A stretch of DNA of 57,536 nucleotides from Stutzerimonas stutzeri (GCF_024451105.1 NZ_JANGEY010000016.1:1-57536); one strand, 5' to 3'. Positions 11,531 through 27,839 are shown, numbered from the stretch's first letter. Numbers and translations are program-made. The notes: a model not told the origin generated them from the sequence alone.

Positions 11531-11711
11531 GTGTTGATTGTGCACAGGCGAACGCCGGCGAGGCGGGAAGTCTGCGCAGCGGCGCCAGGCAGGCAAGAGC
11601 AGCGCCGCGGGCGGAGGGAGTGGAAGACGCTGGAAGAACGGGGAGGCGGGCGGCGACGAACGGGAGACGCGACGGGGCTGTGGATGAAACTCGGCGAACG
11701 CTGGTTGGAAA

Positions 11712-11740
11712 TTGACCTGTGCCGAGCCTTTCTCTAGAAT
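11712..11740 (+). promoter_or_regulatory. rpmH promoter
   Basis: TTGACC (11712-11717) and TAGAAT (11735-11740) are separated by exactly 17 bp, a near-consensus sigma-70 promoter 60 bases before rpmH. It likely drives rpmH-rnpA-yidD-yidC. Confidence 0.8.
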
Positions 11741-11800
11741 CGCCGATCTCTTTAACTGGGGCTGCCTGTCGGCGCCCTGCGATCACCAGGTAACTGACCC

Positions 11801-11938
11801 ATGAAACGTACTTTTCAGCCCAGCAATCTGAAGCGCGCTCGTACCCACGGTTTCCGTGCGCGTATGGCCACCAAGAACGGTCGTGCAGTCCTGTCGCGTC
11901 GTCGCGCCAAGGGCCGCAAGCGTCTGACCACCGTCTGA
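11801..11938 (+). CDS. rpmH: 50S ribosomal protein L34
   Basis: L34 is a small basic protein of the large ribosomal subunit; 45 codons here encode [20 protein letters not shown] and a C-terminus [13 protein letters not shown]. One extra Thr near the end makes it one residue longer than the 44 I remember for P. aeruginosa. It is the first gene of the rpmH-rnpA-yidD-yidC run, preceded by a canonical promoter, and sits 13 bases before rnpA. Confidence 0.98.
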   Translation: MKRTFQPSNLKRARTHGFRARMATKNGRAVLSRRRAKGRKRLTTV

Positions 11939-11951
11939 TTGCCCGGAACGG

Positions 11952-12356
11952 GTGGTGAGTCGGAGTTTCGGCCGGGACAAGCGACTGCTCAAGTCCCGAC
12001 AGTTTGCGGCAGTCTTCGACTCCCCCACCGGCAAGGCTCCCGGCAAGTGCGTGCTGCTCCTGGCCCGTGACAACGGGCTCGATCATCCGCGCCTCGGCCT
12101 GGTGATCGGCAAGAAGAGCGCCAAGCTTGCCGTCGAGCGCAATCGCCTCAAGCGCATCATCCGCGACTCCTTCCGCCTGCATCAGGAGATGCTCGCCGGA
12201 CTGGATATCGTGGTGGTCGCGCGCAAGGGCCTCGGCGATCTGGACAATCCCGAGCTGCACCAGCAGTTCGTCAAGCTCTGGAAGCGCCTGGCGCGCAACC
12301 GCCAGAGCCCGCCGGCCCGCCCCGAACAGCCGCCGACCGACGGACCCCATGCGTAA
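11952..12356 (+). CDS. rnpA: Ribonuclease P protein component
   Basis: RnpA binds the catalytic RNase P RNA and helps remove 5' leaders from pre-tRNAs. The 134-residue basic protein has [17 protein letters not shown] at the N-terminus and the RNR signature ([15 protein letters not shown]). Translation starts at GTG 11952 or the next codon, GTG 11955, neither with a strong binding site, suggesting coupling to rpmH. Its end overlaps yidD by 8 bases. The Pro-rich C-terminal tail is not part of the conserved fold. Confidence 0.96.
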   Translation: MVSRSFGRDKRLLKSRQFAAVFDSPTGKAPGKCVLLLARDNGLDHPRLGLVIGKKSAKLAVERNRLKRIIRDSFRLHQEMLAGLDIVVVARKGLGDLDNPELHQQFVKLWKRLARNRQSPPARPEQPPTDGPHA

Positions 12357-12594
12357 ACTGGCCCTCGCCCTGATCCAGTTCTACCGCTACGCCATCAGCC
12401 CGCTGATGGCCAGCCGCTGTCGCTTCTATCCCAGCTGTTCCTGCTACGCCCACGAAGCCATCAGCACGCATGGCCTCGCTCGCGGTGGCTGGCTGACCCT
12501 GCGTCGGCTGTCCCGCTGCCACCCCTGGCATGCCGGCGGTTACGACCCGGTGCCGCAGTCCCGCACGTCCCGACCCTCTTCGATGGCCGAATAA
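12349..12594 (+). CDS. yidD: Membrane protein insertion efficiency factor YidD
   Basis: The 81-residue protein shows the complete YidD signature: [28 protein letters not shown] and [23 protein letters not shown]. It is an inner-membrane-associated amphipathic protein that aids YidC-dependent insertion. The gene starts within the end of rnpA and stops 4 bases before yidC, the invariant rpmH-rnpA-yidD-yidC arrangement. Confidence 0.97.
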   Translation: MRKLALALIQFYRYAISPLMASRCRFYPSCSCYAHEAISTHGLARGGWLTLRRLSRCHPWHAGGYDPVPQSRTSRPSSMAE

Positions 12595-12598
12595 AACC

Positions 12599-14269
12599 AT
12601 GGACATTCAACGCTCGATACTGATCGTCGCTCTGGCAATCGTGTCTTACCTGATGGTTCTGCAGTGGAACCAGGACTACGGCCAGCCGCAACTGCCGCCG
12701 CAGGCGGTCGCCGCCAACGGCGCGCCGGCCCTGCCGAACGACAGCGTGCCGACCCCGGCCGGCCAGGCCGACGTGCCGGTCGCCGGCGAGCAGAGCAACG
12801 CCCCGGCCGTCGGCAGCGCGGCGCCGAGCAAGCAACTGATCCAGGTGGAAACCGACGTGCTCAGGCTGGCCATCGATCCGCAGGGCGGCGACGTGGTGCA
12901 ACTGGCTCTGCCGCAGTATCCGCGCAGCCTGCAGAACCGCGAGGTACCCTTCGCCCTGTTCGACAACGGCGTCGAGCGCACCTACGTCGCGCAGAGCGGT
13001 CTGACCGGCGCCAACGGTCCGGACGCGCGCGCCAGTGGCCGCCCGCTGTACAGCGCCGAGCAGCAGGCGTTCCGGCTGGCCGACGGCCAGGACGAACTGG
13101 TGGTCGAGCTGAAGTTCAGCGAGGCCGGCGTCGACTACCTCAAGCGCTTCGTGTTCAAGCGTGGCGACTACGCCTTCACCGTCAGCCATCGCATCGACAA
13201 CCGCAGCGAGGCGCCGTGGAGCGGCAACCTGTTCGCCCAGCTCAAGCGCGACGCCAGCGGCGATCCGTCGGCGAGCGGCGGCGCCAGCATGGCCACCTAC
13301 CTGGGCGCCGCGCTGTGGACCAGCGAGGAGCCGTACAAGAAGGTGTCCATGAAAGACATGGACAGCAAGAGCCTGCGCGAGAACGTGCAAGGCGGCTGGG
13401 TCGCCTGGCTGCAGCACTACTTCGTCACCGCCTGGGTGCCGAGCAAGGACGACAGCAACCTGGTGACCACCCGCAAGGACAGCCAGGGCAACTACATCAT
13501 CGGCTTCACCGGCCCGGCGCTCAACGTGCCGGCCGGCGCCAGCGCCGAGACCGCCGCCACCCTGTACGCCGGGCCGAAGACCCAGGACCGCCTGGGCGAA
13601 TTGTCGCCGGGACTGGAGCTGACCGTCGACTACGGCTTCCTGTGGTTCATCGCCCAGCCGATCTTCTGGCTGCTGCAGGTCATCCACAGCATCGTCGGCA
13701 ACTGGGGCTGGGCGATCATCGTCCTCACCGTGATCATCAAGCTGGCGTTCTTCCCGCTGTCGGCGGCCAGCTACCGCTCCATGGCGCGCATGCGCGCGGT
13801 GGCGCCCAAGCTGCAGGCGCTCAAGGAGCAGTTCGGCGACGATCGCCAGAAGATGTCCCAGGCGATGATGGAGCTGTACAAGAAGGAGAAGATCAATCCG
13901 CTGGGCGGCTGCCTGCCGATCCTGGTGCAGATGCCGGTGTTCCTCGCCCTCTACTGGGTGCTGCTGGAAAGCGTGGAGATGCGCCAGGCCCCGTGGCTGG
14001 GCTGGATCGCCGACCTGTCGATCAAGGATCCGTTCTTCATCCTGCCGATCATCATGGGCGTCAGCATGTTCGTGCAGACCAGCCTGAACCCGACCCCGCC
14101 GGATCCCATGCAGGCGCGCCTGATGAAGCTGATGCCGATCATCTTCACCTTCTTCTTCCTCTGGTTCCCGGCCGGTCTGGTGCTGTACTGGGTGGTCAAC
14201 AACGTCCTGTCCATCGCCCAGCAGTGGTACATTACCCGGCAGATCGAAGGGGCCATGAAGAAGGCCTGA
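12599..14269 (+). CDS. yidC: Membrane protein insertase YidC
   Basis: YidC, 556 residues, inserts and folds inner-membrane proteins with or without SecYEG, including ATP synthase subunit c encoded further along. The start MDIQRSILIVALAIVSYLMV gives the first membrane segment. A Pro/Ala-rich linker and large periplasmic beta domain (about 60-340) follow, then the conserved five-segment core with GGCLPILVQMPVFLALYWVL and the C-terminal FFLWFPAGLVLYWVVNN. ATG 12599 lies 4 bases after yidD; an upstream in-frame ATG at 12530 would overlap yidD and is not used. A terminator hairpin follows. Confidence 0.97.
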   Translation: MDIQRSILIVALAIVSYLMVLQWNQDYGQPQLPPQAVAANGAPALPNDSVPTPAGQADVPVAGEQSNAPAVGSAAPSKQLIQVETDVLRLAIDPQGGDVVQLALPQYPRSLQNREVPFALFDNGVERTYVAQSGLTGANGPDARASGRPLYSAEQQAFRLADGQDELVVELKFSEAGVDYLKRFVFKRGDYAFTVSHRIDNRSEAPWSGNLFAQLKRDASGDPSASGGASMATYLGAALWTSEEPYKKVSMKDMDSKSLRENVQGGWVAWLQHYFVTAWVPSKDDSNLVTTRKDSQGNYIIGFTGPALNVPAGASAETAATLYAGPKTQDRLGELSPGLELTVDYGFLWFIAQPIFWLLQVIHSIVGNWGWAIIVLTVIIKLAFFPLSAASYRSMARMRAVAPKLQALKEQFGDDRQKMSQAMMELYKKEKINPLGGCLPILVQMPVFLALYWVLLESVEMRQAPWLGWIADLSIKDPFFILPIIMGVSMFVQTSLNPTPPDPMQARLMKLMPIIFTFFFLWFPAGLVLYWVVNNVLSIAQQWYITRQIEGAMKKA

Positions 14270-14283
14270 CTCGTCGCCGAATG

Positions 14284-14308
14284 AAGACGCCCCCTCGTGG
14301 GGCGTCTT
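14284..14308. terminator. Stem-loop after yidC
   Basis: aagacgcccc pairs perfectly with ggggcgtctt (10 bp) around ctcgt, 14 bases after the yidC stop. There is no long T-run, so termination may be partial and allow read-through into mnmE. Confidence 0.65.
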
Positions 14309-14332
14309 GCTATCCGCCCTCCGGAGACCGCC

Positions 14333-15700
14333 ATGCAACCCGTCCGTGACACCATCGCCGCCGTCGCCACCGCGCAGGGGCGCGGCGGCGTCGGCATCGT
14401 CCGCGTCTCCGGGCCGCGCGCTCGGGCCATCGCCATCGCCTTGAGCGGCCGCGAGCCCGAGCCGCGGCACGCCTACTACTGCGAGTTCTTCGCCGACGAC
14501 GGCGAGGTGCTCGACCAGGGCCTGCTGCTGTTCTTCCGCGGCCCCAACTCGTTCACCGGCGAGGACGTGCTCGAGCTGCAGGGCCACGGCGGCCCGGTGG
14601 TGCTCGACATGCTGCTGCGCCGCTGCCTGGAGCTGGGCGCCCGCCTGGCGCGGCCCGGCGAGTTCAGCGAGCGCGCCTTCCTCAACGACAAGCTCGACCT
14701 GGCCCAGGCCGAGGCGATCGCCGACCTGATCGAGGCCAGCAGCGAACAGGCGGCGCGCAACGCGGTGCGCTCGCTGCAGGGCGAGTTCTCGCGCCGCGTG
14801 CAGCGCCTGGCCGACAAGCTGATCGAGCTGCGCATGTACGTCGAGGCGGCCATCGACTTCCCCGAGGAGGAGATCGATTTTCTCGCCGACGGCCACGTGC
14901 TCGGCCAGCTCGACGGCGTGCGCAGCGAACTGCTGGCGGTGCAGCGCGAGGCGGGGCAGGGCGCGCTGCTGCGCGACGGCATGACCGTGGTCATCGCCGG
15001 CCGGCCGAATGCCGGCAAGTCCAGCCTGCTCAATGCCCTGGCCGGGCGCGAGGCGGCGATCGTCACCGACATCGCCGGCACCACCCGCGACGTGCTGCGC
15101 GAGCATATCCACATCGACGGCATGCCGCTGCACGTGGTCGATACCGCCGGCCTGCGCGATACCGCCGATCAGGTGGAGAAGATCGGCGTCGAGCGCGCCC
15201 TGCAGGCGATCGGCGAGGCCGACCGGGTGCTGCTGGTGGTCGACGCCACCGCCCCGGAGGCGGCCGATCCGTTCGCCCTGTGGCCGGAATTCCTCGACCG
15301 GCGCCCCGATCCGGCGCGGGTCACCCTGATCCGCAACAAGGCCGACCTGTCCGGCGAGGCCATCCGCCTGGAAACCTGCGCCGACGGCCACGTGACGATC
15401 AGCCTGTCGGCGCGCAACGGTGGCGGCCTCGAGCTGCTGCGCGAGCACCTGAAGACCTGCATGGGCTACCAGCAGACCACCGAGAGCAGTTTCAGCGCGC
15501 GACGCCGCCATCTCGACGCGCTGCGCCAGGCTGGCGCCTGCCTCGAGCACGGCCGCCAGCAGCTGACCCTGCTCGGCGCCGGCGAACTGCTCGCCGAGGA
15601 CCTGCGCCTGGCCCACCAGGCGCTCGGCGAGATCACCGGTGCCTTCACCCCCGACGACCTGCTCGGGCGGATCTTCTCCAGCTTCTGCATCGGCAAGTAG
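14333..15700 (+). CDS. mnmE: tRNA modification GTPase MnmE
   Basis: MnmE, 455 residues, works with MnmG to add the aminomethyl-type group at uridine 34 of certain tRNAs. The N-terminal tetrahydrofolate-binding domain begins [22 protein letters not shown]. The G domain (from about 215) shows [26 protein letters not shown] and NKAD, and the protein ends in the required FCIGK with its catalytic Cys. ATG 14333 has GGAG eight bases upstream and matches the family start; the earlier in-frame ATG at 14297 lies on the terminator hairpin. Its partner gene mnmG lies beyond the second origin-like region. Confidence 0.97.
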   Translation: MQPVRDTIAAVATAQGRGGVGIVRVSGPRARAIAIALSGREPEPRHAYYCEFFADDGEVLDQGLLLFFRGPNSFTGEDVLELQGHGGPVVLDMLLRRCLELGARLARPGEFSERAFLNDKLDLAQAEAIADLIEASSEQAARNAVRSLQGEFSRRVQRLADKLIELRMYVEAAIDFPEEEIDFLADGHVLGQLDGVRSELLAVQREAGQGALLRDGMTVVIAGRPNAGKSSLLNALAGREAAIVTDIAGTTRDVLREHIHIDGMPLHVVDTAGLRDTADQVEKIGVERALQAIGEADRVLLVVDATAPEAADPFALWPEFLDRRPDPARVTLIRNKADLSGEAIRLETCADGHVTISLSARNGGGLELLREHLKTCMGYQQTTESSFSARRRHLDALRQAGACLEHGRQQLTLLGAGELLAEDLRLAHQALGEITGAFTPDDLLGRIFSSFCIGK

Positions 15701-15808
15701 CCCGGCCGCGCGGCCGGTGCATCCCCGCCGGCCGTCCTTCACCGCTCCTCCCTCCCATCGGCAGCCGTCCGTACGGCGCGGCTGCGTGCATCCCTGCCCG
15801 CGGCACTC

Positions 15809-16141
15809 TTGTCCACAGGGCAGACAGCACATCCCGAGCATTGTGGATAACCGCCAGGCAGCACTTTCTATAAGCCCCCGGCAAGGCTGTGGACAACCTC
15901 ACCTGTGGATAACCGACTTGTCCACACACAGCTCCAGGACACTTTTCCAGAGCCCTCAGGGGCACCTGTGTACAACCTTATTCAATCCACAACACATTGA
16001 TCTAAAAGGCTTTTAATGATCTATCCACAGAATTTGTGCACACCTACAACAAGCTCTGAAACAAGCTTTTTAAAAATCCCTTCTGTCTATTTTTTCTGTT
16101 GATCGGGTATCGGTGGTCCGTCTGGCTACTTTTTGTCCACA
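15809..16141. other. Origin-like region 2 (mnmE-mnmG): dense DnaA boxes and AT-rich stretches
   Basis: DnaA boxes or one-mismatch versions lie at 15809-15817, 15842-15850 (perfect), 15888-15896, 15904-15912 (perfect), 15918-15926, 16021-16029 and 16133-16141, with weaker forms at 15967 and 15982. Two AT-rich stretches follow (about 15988-16020 and 16060-16105, with gctttttaaaaat and tattttttctgttgatc). No gene fits in 15701-16219. The layout, boxes then AT-rich DNA, is that of a replication origin and is denser than region 1. Confidence 0.75.
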
Positions 16142-16219
16142 CAGCTTCATTCACCCTCGAGAAGCCTCTATACTGCGCGGCTTCCCGAATTCCCTTCCCG
16201 AACAGGCACGAGGTGCGTG

Positions 16220-18111
<1,892 letters not shown>

Positions 18112-18112
<1 letters not shown>

Positions 18113-18759
18113 TGTCCGCCGTGACCCCCGCCCACGCCGCCGAACTGGTCCGCGGCGCCGCCCAGCTCGGCGTCGCGCTGAGCGAGGCGCAGCAGCGCCT
18201 GCTGCTCGCCTACCTGGCTCTGCTGATCAAGTGGAACAAGGCCTACAACCTCACCGCGGTGCGCAATCCCGACGAGATGGTCTCGCGGCACCTGCTCGAC
18301 AGCCTGAGCATCCTGCCGTTCGTCCGCGAAGGCGGCGACGACTGGCTGGACGTCGGCAGCGGCGGCGGCATGCCGGGTATCCCGCTGGCGATCCTGTTCC
18401 CCGAGCGGCGCTTCGCCACCCTGGACTCCAACGGCAAGAAGACCCGCTTCCAGACCCAGGTGAAGCTCGAACTCGGCCTGGACAATCTGGAAGTCGTGCA
18501 CAGCCGCGTGGAGGAGTTCCGCCCGGCGCAGGCGTTTTCCGGCATCGTCTCGCGGGCGTTCAGCTCGCTGGCCGACTTCGTCGCCTGGACCCGCCACCTG
18601 GGCGACGCCGAGACCCGCTGGTTGGCGATGAAGGGCCAGTATCCCCACGAGGAACTGGCTGCGCTGCCGGAGGACTTCCGCGTCGAAGCCGAACACCTGC
18701 TGCAGGTGCCCGGTTGCCAGGGCCAGCGTCACCTGCTGATACTGCGCCGCAACGCCTGA
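18112..18759 (+). CDS. rsmG: 16S rRNA (guanine-527-N7)-methyltransferase
   Basis: RsmG (GidB) methylates G527 of 16S rRNA using S-adenosylmethionine. The 215-residue protein shows [27 protein letters not shown], the SAM-binding loop [15 protein letters not shown] and the acidic DSNGKKTRF segment. It overlaps mnmG by one base and is followed 15 bases later by parA, the usual gidA-gidB-parA-parB order. Length and motifs are normal. Confidence 0.97.
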
Positions 18760-18774
18760 GGAGAGATGCCGAGC

Positions 18775-19566
18775 ATGGCCAAAGTATTCGCGATCGCCAA
18801 CCAGAAGGGCGGGGTGGGCAAGACCACCAGCTGCATCAACCTGGCCGCCTCGCTGGCGACGCTGCAGCGCCGCGTGCTGCTGATCGACCTCGATCCGCAG
18901 GGCAACGCCACCACCGGCAGCGGCGTGGACAAGCTGACCCTCGAGCACTCGGTCTACGACGTGCTGGTCGGCAACTGCGATCTCGCCGCGGCCATGCAGG
19001 CCTCCGAGCACGGCCGCTACCAGCTGCTGCCGGCCAACCGCGACCTGACCGCCGCCGAGGTCACCCTGCTCGACCTGCCCAACAAGGAACAACGCCTGCG
19101 CCAGGCGCTGGCGCCGATCCGCGACAACTACGACTTCATCCTCATCGATTGCCCGCCGGCGCTGTCGATGCTCACCGTCAACGCGCTGGTCGCCGCCGAC
19201 GGAGTGATCATCCCCATGCAGTGCGAGTACTACGCGCTGGAAGGGCTCTCCGATCTGGTCAACAGCATCCAGCGCATCGTGGCGCTGCTCAATCCGCAAC
19301 TGAGGATCGAGGGCATCCTGCGCACCATGTACGACGGCCGGGTCGGCCTGACCAACGACGTCACCGCGCAGCTGCGCCAGCACTTCGGCGAGGTGCTCTA
19401 CGAGACCACCATCCCGCGCAACGTGCGCCTGGCCGAGGCGCCCAGCCACGGCGTGCCGGCGCTGGTCTACGACAAGGCCTCGCGCGGCGCCAAGGCCTAC
19501 CTGGAGCTGGCCAAGGAAGTGCTCGTCCGTCAGCGCCGCGGCCAGCGCGCCACCACCATCGCTTGA
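18775..19566 (+). CDS. parA: Chromosome partitioning ATPase ParA (Soj)
   Basis: ParA, 263 residues, is a Walker-type ATPase that binds DNA non-specifically and moves ParB-parS complexes. The deviant Walker A KGGVGKTT is near the N-terminus, followed by LLIDLDPQGNATTGSG and FILIDCPPALSMLT. ATG 18775 has a GGAGAG site nine bases upstream and gives the family start MAKVFAIANQKGG; an ATG at 18766 is in frame but has no room for a binding site. It is co-transcribed with parB. Confidence 0.97.
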   Translation: MAKVFAIANQKGGVGKTTSCINLAASLATLQRRVLLIDLDPQGNATTGSGVDKLTLEHSVYDVLVGNCDLAAAMQASEHGRYQLLPANRDLTAAEVTLLDLPNKEQRLRQALAPIRDNYDFILIDCPPALSMLTVNALVAADGVIIPMQCEYYALEGLSDLVNSIQRIVALLNPQLRIEGILRTMYDGRVGLTNDVTAQLRQHFGEVLYETTIPRNVRLAEAPSHGVPALVYDKASRGAKAYLELAKEVLVRQRRGQRATTIA

Positions 19567-19576
19567 GGAGTTGCAC

Positions 19577-20446
19577 ATGGCTGTGAAGAAACGCGGCCTC
19601 GGCCGCGGCCTGGACGCCCTGCTCGGTGGCGCCACCGTCACTGCGCTGCAGGAGCAGGCGGCCCGGGCGCCGCGCGAGGAGCTGCAGCAACTGCCGGTCG
19701 AGGCCCTGCAGCGCGGCAAGTATCAGCCGCGCCGTGACATGGATCCGCAGGCGCTCGAAGAGCTGGCCCAGTCGATCCGCCGCCAGGGTCTGATGCAGCC
19801 GGTGGTGGTGCGCCCACTCGACGCCGAGCGCTACGAGATCATCGCCGGCGAACGGCGCTGGCGCGCCTGCCAGCTGGCAGGCCTGCAGCGCATCCCGGCG
19901 CTGGTCCGCGAGGTCGGCGACGAGGCGGCGATCGCCATGGCGCTGATCGAGAACATCCAGCGCGAGGACCTCAATCCGATCGAGGAGGCCGCCGCCCTGC
20001 AGCGCCTGCAGCAGGAATTCCAGCTGACCCAGCAGCAGGTCGCCGAGGCGGTCGGCAAGTCGCGGGTCAGCGTCGCCAACCTGCTGCGCCTGATCGCCCT
20101 GCCCGAGGAGGTGAAGACCCTGCTGGCCCGCGGCGACCTGGAGATGGGCCATGCCCGCGCGTTGCTCGGCCTGCCGGCGGCGCGCCAGGCGGAAGGGGCG
20201 CGGCACGTTGTCGCACGCGGCCTGACCGTTCGTCAGACCGAAGCGCTGGTGCGTCAGTGGCTGGGCGGCCGCAGCGAGAGCGAGGCGCTCAAGACCGATC
20301 CGGATATCGCCCGTCTCGAACAGCGCCTGGCCGAGCGCCTGGGCGCCGCGGTGCAGATCCGTCACGGCGACAAGGGCAAGGGCCAGCTGGTGATCCGCTA
20401 CAACTCGCTGGACGAGTTGCAGGGTGTGCTGGCGCATATCCGCTGA
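19577..20446 (+). CDS. parB: Chromosome partitioning protein ParB (Spo0J)
   Basis: ParB, 289 residues, loads at parS and slides along DNA as a CTP-dependent clamp. The start MAVKKRGLGRGLDALLGG is the ParA-stimulating tail. The CTP-binding region has IAGERRWRACQLAG and ALIENIQREDLNPIEEA. The central helix-turn-helix (TQQQVAEAVGKSRVSVANLLRL) reads parS, and the C-terminus dimerises. GAGGAG lies upstream of ATG 19577. Two likely parS targets are in this window at 7335 and 32172. Confidence 0.97.
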   Translation: MAVKKRGLGRGLDALLGGATVTALQEQAARAPREELQQLPVEALQRGKYQPRRDMDPQALEELAQSIRRQGLMQPVVVRPLDAERYEIIAGERRWRACQLAGLQRIPALVREVGDEAAIAMALIENIQREDLNPIEEAAALQRLQQEFQLTQQQVAEAVGKSRVSVANLLRLIALPEEVKTLLARGDLEMGHARALLGLPAARQAEGARHVVARGLTVRQTEALVRQWLGGRSESEALKTDPDIARLEQRLAERLGAAVQIRHGDKGKGQLVIRYNSLDELQGVLAHIR

Positions 20447-20476
20447 AAGTGTCGGGCGCGTAGCGGATGGTCTTAA

Positions 20477-21859
<1,383 letters not shown>

Positions 21860-21893
21860 CGGACACCCGACCGTAAACCCAACGTAACCTTGA

Positions 21894-22169
<276 letters not shown>

Positions 22170-22258
22170 TCCGATGATTTCGCTGGTCGGCAGGGCTCCC
22201 GCCCTGCCGATTCCGGTGTAATCGCCCAGGAAACAACGAAATAGCATGAGGTAGATCA

Positions 22259-22729
22259 GTGAACATTAATCTGACGCTGTTCGGTCAAACGATTGCCTTC
22301 GCTATTTTCGTCTGGTTCTGCATGAAGTTCGTGTGGCCGCCTCTCACGGCAGCCATGCAAGCCCGCCAGAAGAAAATTGCCGAAGGTCTGGATGCTGCCG
22401 GCCGTGCCCAGCGCGATCTGCAACTTGCCCAGGAAAAAGCTGCCCAGACGCTCCGCGAAACCAAGGAGCAGGCCGCCGAGATTCTCGAGAAGGCGAACAA
22501 GACCGCCAACGCGATCGTCGAGGAAGCCAAGCAGCAGGCCCGTAGCGAAGGCGAGCGTCTGCTTGCCGGTGCCAAGGCCGAAATCGAGGTTGAAGTGAAT
22601 CGCGCCAGGGATCAACTGCGCGCCCAGGTTGCGGCTCTCGCCGTCGCCGGTGCCGAGAAGATCCTGGAGTCCTCCGTGGACGCCAAGGCACACAACGATC
22701 TGGTCGAAAAACTGGCCTCCCAACTCTAA
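22259..22729 (+). CDS. atpF: ATP synthase subunit b
   Basis: Subunit b, 156 residues, is the peripheral stalk: one N-terminal membrane helix ([22 protein letters not shown]) followed by a long charged Ala/Glu/Lys helix that dimerises and meets subunit delta. The start is GTG 22259 with an AGGTAGATCA leader. It lies between atpE and atpH in the standard order. Confidence 0.97.
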   Translation: MNINLTLFGQTIAFAIFVWFCMKFVWPPLTAAMQARQKKIAEGLDAAGRAQRDLQLAQEKAAQTLRETKEQAAEILEKANKTANAIVEEAKQQARSEGERLLAGAKAEIEVEVNRARDQLRAQVAALAVAGAEKILESSVDAKAHNDLVEKLASQL

Positions 22730-22741
22730 ACGAGGCGAGCA

Positions 22742-23278
22742 ATGGCAACTATCAACACGCTTGCTCGGCCTTATGCGAAAGCCGCCTTCGAGTTCGCTTC
22801 CGCAGCCAAACAATCCGATGCGTGGTCGAGCATGCTCGCGCTCGCCGCAGCCTTCGTGGAATCCCCCGAAGTGATCGCCCAACTGCGCAACCCGGCACTG
22901 ACCTGGGAGCGCAAGTCCGCTCTGCTGGCCGAGCTGTGTGCAGACCGCATCGACGAGTCGTTCCGCAACTTCGTGGTAGCCCTGGGTGAGAACGATCGCC
23001 TGGAGCTGCTGCCGACCATTCGCGACCAGTTCGAGCTGCTCAAGGCCGAGGCCGAGCGTTCGCTCGAGGTCGAGATCGAGACGGCTCACGAACTGAGCGC
23101 GGAGCAACTCCAGACTCTGGCTGCCGCCTTGTCGAAGCGGCTCGATCGCACCGTCCAGCCGACCCCGGTCGTCAATTCCGCCCTGATCGGCGGCTTGATC
23201 ATCCGCGCGGGTGACCTGGTCATCGACGGTTCGGTCCGCGGCAAACTGAACCAGTTGGCCGAAGCGTTGAAATCCTGA
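22742..23278 (+). CDS. atpH: ATP synthase subunit delta
   Basis: Subunit delta, 178 residues, links the F1 head to the b-stalk. The signature TLARPYAKAAFEFA opens the helical N-terminal domain, and the C-terminal pattern NSALIGGLIIRAGDLVIDGSVRGKLNQLAEAL is typical. It starts 12 bases after atpF with a GAGGCGAGC leader and ends 15 bases before atpA. Confidence 0.97.
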   Translation: MATINTLARPYAKAAFEFASAAKQSDAWSSMLALAAAFVESPEVIAQLRNPALTWERKSALLAELCADRIDESFRNFVVALGENDRLELLPTIRDQFELLKAEAERSLEVEIETAHELSAEQLQTLAAALSKRLDRTVQPTPVVNSALIGGLIIRAGDLVIDGSVRGKLNQLAEALKS

Positions 23279-23293
23279 TTTGAGGGGCATGGC

Positions 23294-24838
<1,545 letters not shown>

Positions 24839-24844
24839 GCCGCA

Positions 24845-24866
24845 GCGGGGGCCGCAAGGCCCCCGC
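24845..24866 (+). other. Intercistronic stem-loop between atpA and atpG
   Basis: gcgggggcc pairs with ggcccccgc around gcaa (a GNRA tetraloop). There is no T-run, so it is more likely an RNA-stability or processing element than a terminator. Confidence 0.6.
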
Positions 24867-24888
24867 CTGCTAACCCGAAAGGTGTCAA

Positions 24889-25758
24889 ATGGCAGGCGCA
24901 AAAGAGATTCGCAGCAAGATTGCGAGCATCAAAAGCACGCAGAAGATCACCAGCGCCATGGAGAAAGTGGCGGTCAGCAAGATGCGCAAGGCTCAGCTGC
25001 GCATGGCTGCCAGCCGTCCCTACGCGGAGCGCATCCGCGAGGTGATCGGCCACCTGGCCAAGGCGAACCCGGAATACCGCCATCCGTACATGGTCGAGCG
25101 TCCGGTCAAGCGCGTCGGCTACATCCTGGTTTCCAGCGATCGTGGTCTCTGCGGCGGCCTGAACATCAACCTGTTCAAGGCCCTGATCAAAAACCTGAAG
25201 GACTGGCGCGATGCCGGCGTCGAGGCGGATTTCTGCGTCATCGGCAGCAAGGGCGCCAGCTTCTTCCGCAGCTACGGCGGCAACGTGGTCGCTGCGGTCA
25301 GCCACCTGGGCGAAGCGCCGTCGGTCAACGACTTGATCGGCAGCGTCAAGGTCATGCTCGACAAGTTCAACGAAGGCCAGCTGGATCGCCTGTACGTGGC
25401 GTCCAACAAGTTCGTGAACACCATGACCCAGAAGCCCACGGTCGAGCAATTGCTCCCCCTGGCCCCCGCTGCCGAGGCCGAAGACGGCGCGAAGCAGGGG
25501 ACCTGGGATTACCTGTACGAACCCGACGCCCAGCAACTGCTGGATGCCCTGCTGGTTCGCTATGTCGAATCGCAGGTGTATCAGTCCGTAGTCGAGAACA
25601 ACGCCTGCGAGCAGGCGGCTCGAATGATCGCCATGAAGAACGCCACCGACAACGCCGGTCAGCTGATCAAGGATCTGCAGCTGATCTACAACAAGGCGCG
25701 TCAGGCTGCGATCACCCAGGAGATCTCGGAAATCGTCGGCGGCGCTGCCGCGGTTTAA
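24889..25758 (+). CDS. atpG: ATP synthase subunit gamma
   Basis: Subunit gamma, 289 residues, is the rotating central shaft. The N-terminal helix [27 protein letters not shown] and the C-terminal helix [20 protein letters not shown], which form the coiled-coil axle, are both intact, with [11 protein letters not shown] in between. It has an AAAGG leader and sits 30 bases before atpD. Confidence 0.97.
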   Translation: MAGAKEIRSKIASIKSTQKITSAMEKVAVSKMRKAQLRMAASRPYAERIREVIGHLAKANPEYRHPYMVERPVKRVGYILVSSDRGLCGGLNINLFKALIKNLKDWRDAGVEADFCVIGSKGASFFRSYGGNVVAAVSHLGEAPSVNDLIGSVKVMLDKFNEGQLDRLYVASNKFVNTMTQKPTVEQLLPLAPAAEAEDGAKQGTWDYLYEPDAQQLLDALLVRYVESQVYQSVVENNACEQAARMIAMKNATDNAGQLIKDLQLIYNKARQAAITQEISEIVGGAAAV

Positions 25759-27165
<1,407 letters not shown>

Positions 27166-27170
27166 CTGGC

Positions 27171-27220
27171 GCGCCCGTTCGCGGGCGCAACCAGGCCAGC
27201 GCGGGAGCTCCGCTTCCCGC
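27171..27220 (+). other. Two intercistronic stem-loops between atpD and atpC
   Basis: gcgcccg/cgggcgc (27171-27188) closes on a UUCG tetraloop, and gcggga/tcccgc (27201-27220) follows with an 8-base loop. Neither has a T-run. Such stems can lower expression of the following gene or protect the upstream mRNA end. Confidence 0.6.
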
Positions 27221-27245
27221 CTGACCTGACAACCGAGGCATGAAT

Positions 27246-27680
27246 ATGGCTATGACAGTCCATTGCGATATCGTCAGCGCGGAAGAAGAGCTGTTCTCGG
27301 GCCTGGTGGAAATGGTCGTCGCCCACGGCAACATGGGCGATCTCGGTATTCTGATGGGACACACCCCGCTGCTGACCGATCTCAAGCCCGGTCCGGTGCG
27401 AGTGATCAAGCAGGGTGGTGAGGAGGAGGTGTACTACATCTCCGGCGGTTTCCTCGAAGTGCAGCCGAACATGGTGAAGGTCCTCGCCGACACCGCCGTG
27501 CGCGCCACCGATCTCGACGAAGCTGCCGCTCTCGAGGCCAAGAAGGCCGCCGAGAAGGCGCTCAGCGAGAAGGGTGCCGAGTTCGACTACAGCACCGCCG
27601 CCGCCCGTCTGGCCGAAGCTGCCGCACAGCTGCGGACCATTCAGGAACTGCGCAAGAAGTTCGGTGGCCCGATGCACTGA
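27246..27680 (+). CDS. atpC: ATP synthase subunit epsilon
   Basis: Subunit epsilon, 144 residues, joins the shaft to the c-ring and can inhibit ATP hydrolysis. The N-terminal beta-sandwich begins [19 protein letters not shown], and the two C-terminal helices ([19 protein letters not shown], then [17 protein letters not shown]) are intact. I chose ATG 27246 from the family start; ATG 27240, two codons earlier, is also possible. It closes the operon before a strong terminator. Confidence 0.95.
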   Translation: MAMTVHCDIVSAEEELFSGLVEMVVAHGNMGDLGILMGHTPLLTDLKPGPVRVIKQGGEEEVYYISGGFLEVQPNMVKVLADTAVRATDLDEAAALEAKKAAEKALSEKGAEFDYSTAAARLAEAAAQLRTIQELRKKFGGPMH

Positions 27681-27712
27681 TCCGCCCTGCGGTCCAGTCG
27701 TCCGGTCCACGG

Positions 27713-27743
27713 AAAAGGGGGTAGCCTTGGCTATCCCCTTTTT
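27713..27743 (+). terminator. Terminator of the atp operon
   Basis: aaaaggggg-tagcc pairs with ggcta-tcccctttt (one G-T wobble) and is followed by TTTTTCGTTT, a good rho-independent terminator 33 bases after atpC. Confidence 0.85.
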
Positions 27744-27839
27744 CGTTTCCGGCGCCCGCATTCCGTGGCGCCGCCGGCCATACTGTTCGTGTCCATTCCG
27801 CTCCGGCGTGGCGCCGGGGTCGCATAGGGAAATACATCC

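Noticed and set aside
12461-15841. 1126-codon minus-strand frame opposite yidC and mnmE
   Set aside because: Antisense shadow with repetitive composition; the plus-strand genes are certain.
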